From positions 1-6,381 of the forward strand of contig CAKUYM010000250.1 of NCBI GenBank assembly GCA_934716785.1: a DNA stretch of 6,381 bases. Direction: 5' to 3'. The notes under the pieces are model-generated. The model was not told where the DNA came from. It searched no databases and worked only from the letters and a program-made list of their open reading frames with translations. Within the stretch, counting starts at the first letter, position 1; the number at the start of each line of letters is the position of its first letter. This DNA is from an uncultured Bacteroides sp. GTDB lineage: Bacteria > Bacteroidota > Bacteroidia > Bacteroidales > Bacteroidaceae. Positions 4,971 through 6,381 of this stretch are shown here, one piece after another. Made by a program: the position numbers and the translations under genes.

Positions 4971-6269
4971 TTAAATTTTTCTGTTATCAATCACTCGTTT
5001 CGCTTTTCCCACGCTGCGCTCGATGCTTCGCGGTTCAACCAGCTTCACGTTTACTCCCAGTCCGAGCACACTCTGCAAGCGTCCGGCAAGTTTTTTCTTC
5101 AAAGCCAGCATCTTGTTAATCTCGTCAGAATAGAAATCCGGACGCACTTCCACCTGAAGTTCCATCGTATCGGTGTTGTTCTCACGACCCACAATCAGCA
5201 AATAATGCGGTTCGAATTCTGCCATCTCAAGAATGACGGATTCTATTTGCGTTGGGAATACGTTCACTCCGCGGATAATCAACATATCGTCGCTACGTCC
5301 CAAGATGCGATCCATGCGCACCAAGGTACGTCCACAAGAACATTTCTCGTAATGCAGAGCGGTCAGGTCGCGCGTACGGTAACGGAGCAACGGCATTCCC
5401 TCCTTAGTCAGGTGGGTAAATACCAGTTCGCCGGTCTGCCCGGGCTCAACCGGTTGCAACGTATTCGGATCTATTATTTCGGGGAAGTAATGGTCCTCAT
5501 TTAAGTGCGTGCCATGCTGGCATTCACATTCATAGCCCACCCCCGGTCCGGCTATCTCACTCAGTCCATAGATATCAAAGGCTTTGATGCCGAGCTTCTC
5601 CTCTATCTCGTGACGCATATTTTCCGTCCATGGCTCCGCACCGAACGCCCCAACCTTCAGTTTGAAGTCCTCGCGCGGCAGACCGGAATCCTTGATGGCA
5701 TCTGCCAGATATAACGCATAGGAAGGCGTGCAGCAAAGCACCGTAGAGCCAAAGTCATGCATCAATGTGATTTGCTTCTCCGTATTACCGCTTGACATCG
5801 GGATAACGGAAGCTCCGATATTCTCGGCTCCGGCATGCGCACCCAATCCACCGGTAAAAAGTCCGTATCCATACGAAACCTGGAATATATCGGAACGGCC
5901 CGCTCCGTATGCGGTAAAAGCGCGGGATATACATTCCGTCCATGAAGCAAGGTCCTTGCGGGTGTATCCCACTACCGTCGGCTTGCCGGTAGTACCGGAA
6001 GATGCATGGATACGTACAATCTGGCTCATCGGCACGGCACAAAGCCCGAACGGATAGTTGTCTCTTAAATCATATTTCGTGGTAAACGGCAGTTTCACGA
6101 TATCATCAATGCTATTGATATCCTCGGGAGTGACTCCCATTTCCTGCATCTTCTTCCGATAGAAGGGTGTGTTATGATAAACGTAATCTACAATCTTTTT
6201 GAGTCGTATGCTTTGAATTTTGCGAAGACTTTCGCGGTCCATACACTCAATGCTCTCATTCCAAATCAT
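4971..6269 (-). CDS. paaK: Phenylacetate-CoA ligase family enzyme (AMP-forming)
   Basis: This 432-residue adenylate-forming enzyme couples an arylacetate to coenzyme A through an acyl-AMP, using ATP. The length is normal for PaaK. Visible motifs are the phosphate-binding loop SSGTTGKP (90-97), YGLSE (234-238), YRTRDL with D301 for the ribose (297-302), GRSDDMLIIRGVNVFP (324-339) as the hinge to the C-terminal domain, and SVGKAKRVID near the end, where K422 or K424 is the likely catalytic lysine. A Cys/His cluster (C248, C250, H252, then C310 and C312 in CSCG) resembles a metal site seen in relatives. The start MIWNESIECMDRESL at 6269 matches family N-termini and has GGA nearby. Downstream lies the double-ACT gene, probably cotranscribed. 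In anaerobic gut bacteria such enzymes are often linked to 2-oxoacid:ferredoxin oxidoreductases and may run towards arylacetate and ATP. Substrate preference (phenylacetate, indoleacetate or hydroxyphenylacetate) cannot be read from sequence. Confidence 0.92.
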   Translation of the reverse strand: MIWNESIECMDRESLRKIQSIRLKKIVDYVYHNTPFYRKKMQEMGVTPEDINSIDDIVKLPFTTKYDLRDNYPFGLCAVPMSQIVRIHASSGTTGKPTVVGYTRKDLASWTECISRAFTAYGAGRSDIFQVSYGYGLFTGGLGAHAGAENIGASVIPMSSGNTEKQITLMHDFGSTVLCCTPSYALYLADAIKDSGLPREDFKLKVGAFGAEPWTENMRHEIEEKLGIKAFDIYGLSEIAGPGVGYECECQHGTHLNEDHYFPEIIDPNTLQPVEPGQTGELVFTHLTKEGMPLLRYRTRDLTALHYEKCSCGRTLVRMDRILGRSDDMLIIRGVNVFPTQIESVILEMAEFEPHYLLIVGRENNTDTMELQVEVRPDFYSDEINKMLALKKKLAGRLQSVLGLGVNVKLVEPRSIERSVGKAKRVIDNRKI

Positions 6270-6321
6270 GTTTTCCGGTATTATTAGTTGTATGAATCTG
6301 TATTTTGATATTAATATGTTG

Positions 6322-6329
6322 CAAAGTAA
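6322..6329 (-). promoter_or_regulatory. Possible -7 element upstream of paaK
   Basis: TTACTTTG on the - strand differs at one fixed position from the Bacteroides TAnnTTTG element. It would place the start near 6317, a leader of about 48 nt. I see no good TTTG -33 element at the expected 19-21 bp further upstream, so this is tentative. The 112 bp to the right of paaK contain no supportable gene; all three - strand frames hit stops. Confidence 0.4.
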
Positions 6330-6381
6330 AGGATTTATTTGGAAAAATGATTTGTTATCTCGATTATTTTACCGAATATTG

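Noticed and set aside
5205..6057. Three consecutive + strand open frames opposite the ligase gene
   Set aside because: They are antisense to the motif-rich paaK frame, show no protein family features, and no promoter or start signal supports them.
6335..6379. Possible C-terminal end of another - strand gene upstream of paaK
   Set aside because: At most 14 codons are open before a stop and the composition is A/T-rich and unremarkable; the window gives no way to support a gene there.

Overview
The window looks like Bacteroidales chromosome, most likely Bacteroides. The protein families fit: a PorT-type outer membrane barrel, a DUF4293-type membrane protein, a Bacteroidetes-style RNA polymerase omega, a BamD lipoprotein and a phenylacetate-CoA ligase with its ACT partner. 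Gene starts are preceded by A/T-rich sequence with poor Shine-Dalgarno matches. One promoter matches the Bacteroides -7 element TAnnTTTG. These are family judgements made by reading; no database was searched.

Layout. On the + strand from the left edge, a secreted protein with three LysM domains and a type 1 periplasmic-binding-like domain (its start lies off the window) is followed 7 bp later by a PorT-family outer membrane barrel. A perfect 15-bp stem-loop ends this unit. Everything to the right is on the - strand, so the two halves converge at about 2526-2622. Read in its own direction, the right half contains paaK-like ligase, then a double-ACT protein, then bamD, rpoZ and a DUF4293-type membrane protein. 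bamD has a good promoter of its own, so these five genes are probably at least two transcription units: ligase-ACT and bamD-rpoZ-DUF4293.

Function. Three themes meet here: envelope biogenesis (LysM/PBP-like protein, barrel, BamD), core transcription (omega), and arylacetyl-CoA metabolism with an amino-acid-sensing ACT partner. The ligase-ACT pair fits aromatic amino acid fermentation, in which an arylacetyl-CoA is made or consumed.

Nothing indicates a mobile element, CRISPR array, tRNA, rRNA or phage, and no gap between genes exceeds about 135 bp. I see no clearly new system. The points most worth a second look are the uncharacterised LysM plus periplasmic-binding architecture, a three-copy 17-bp tandem repeat directly in front of the ACT start codon, and the paired hairpins at the convergent junction.
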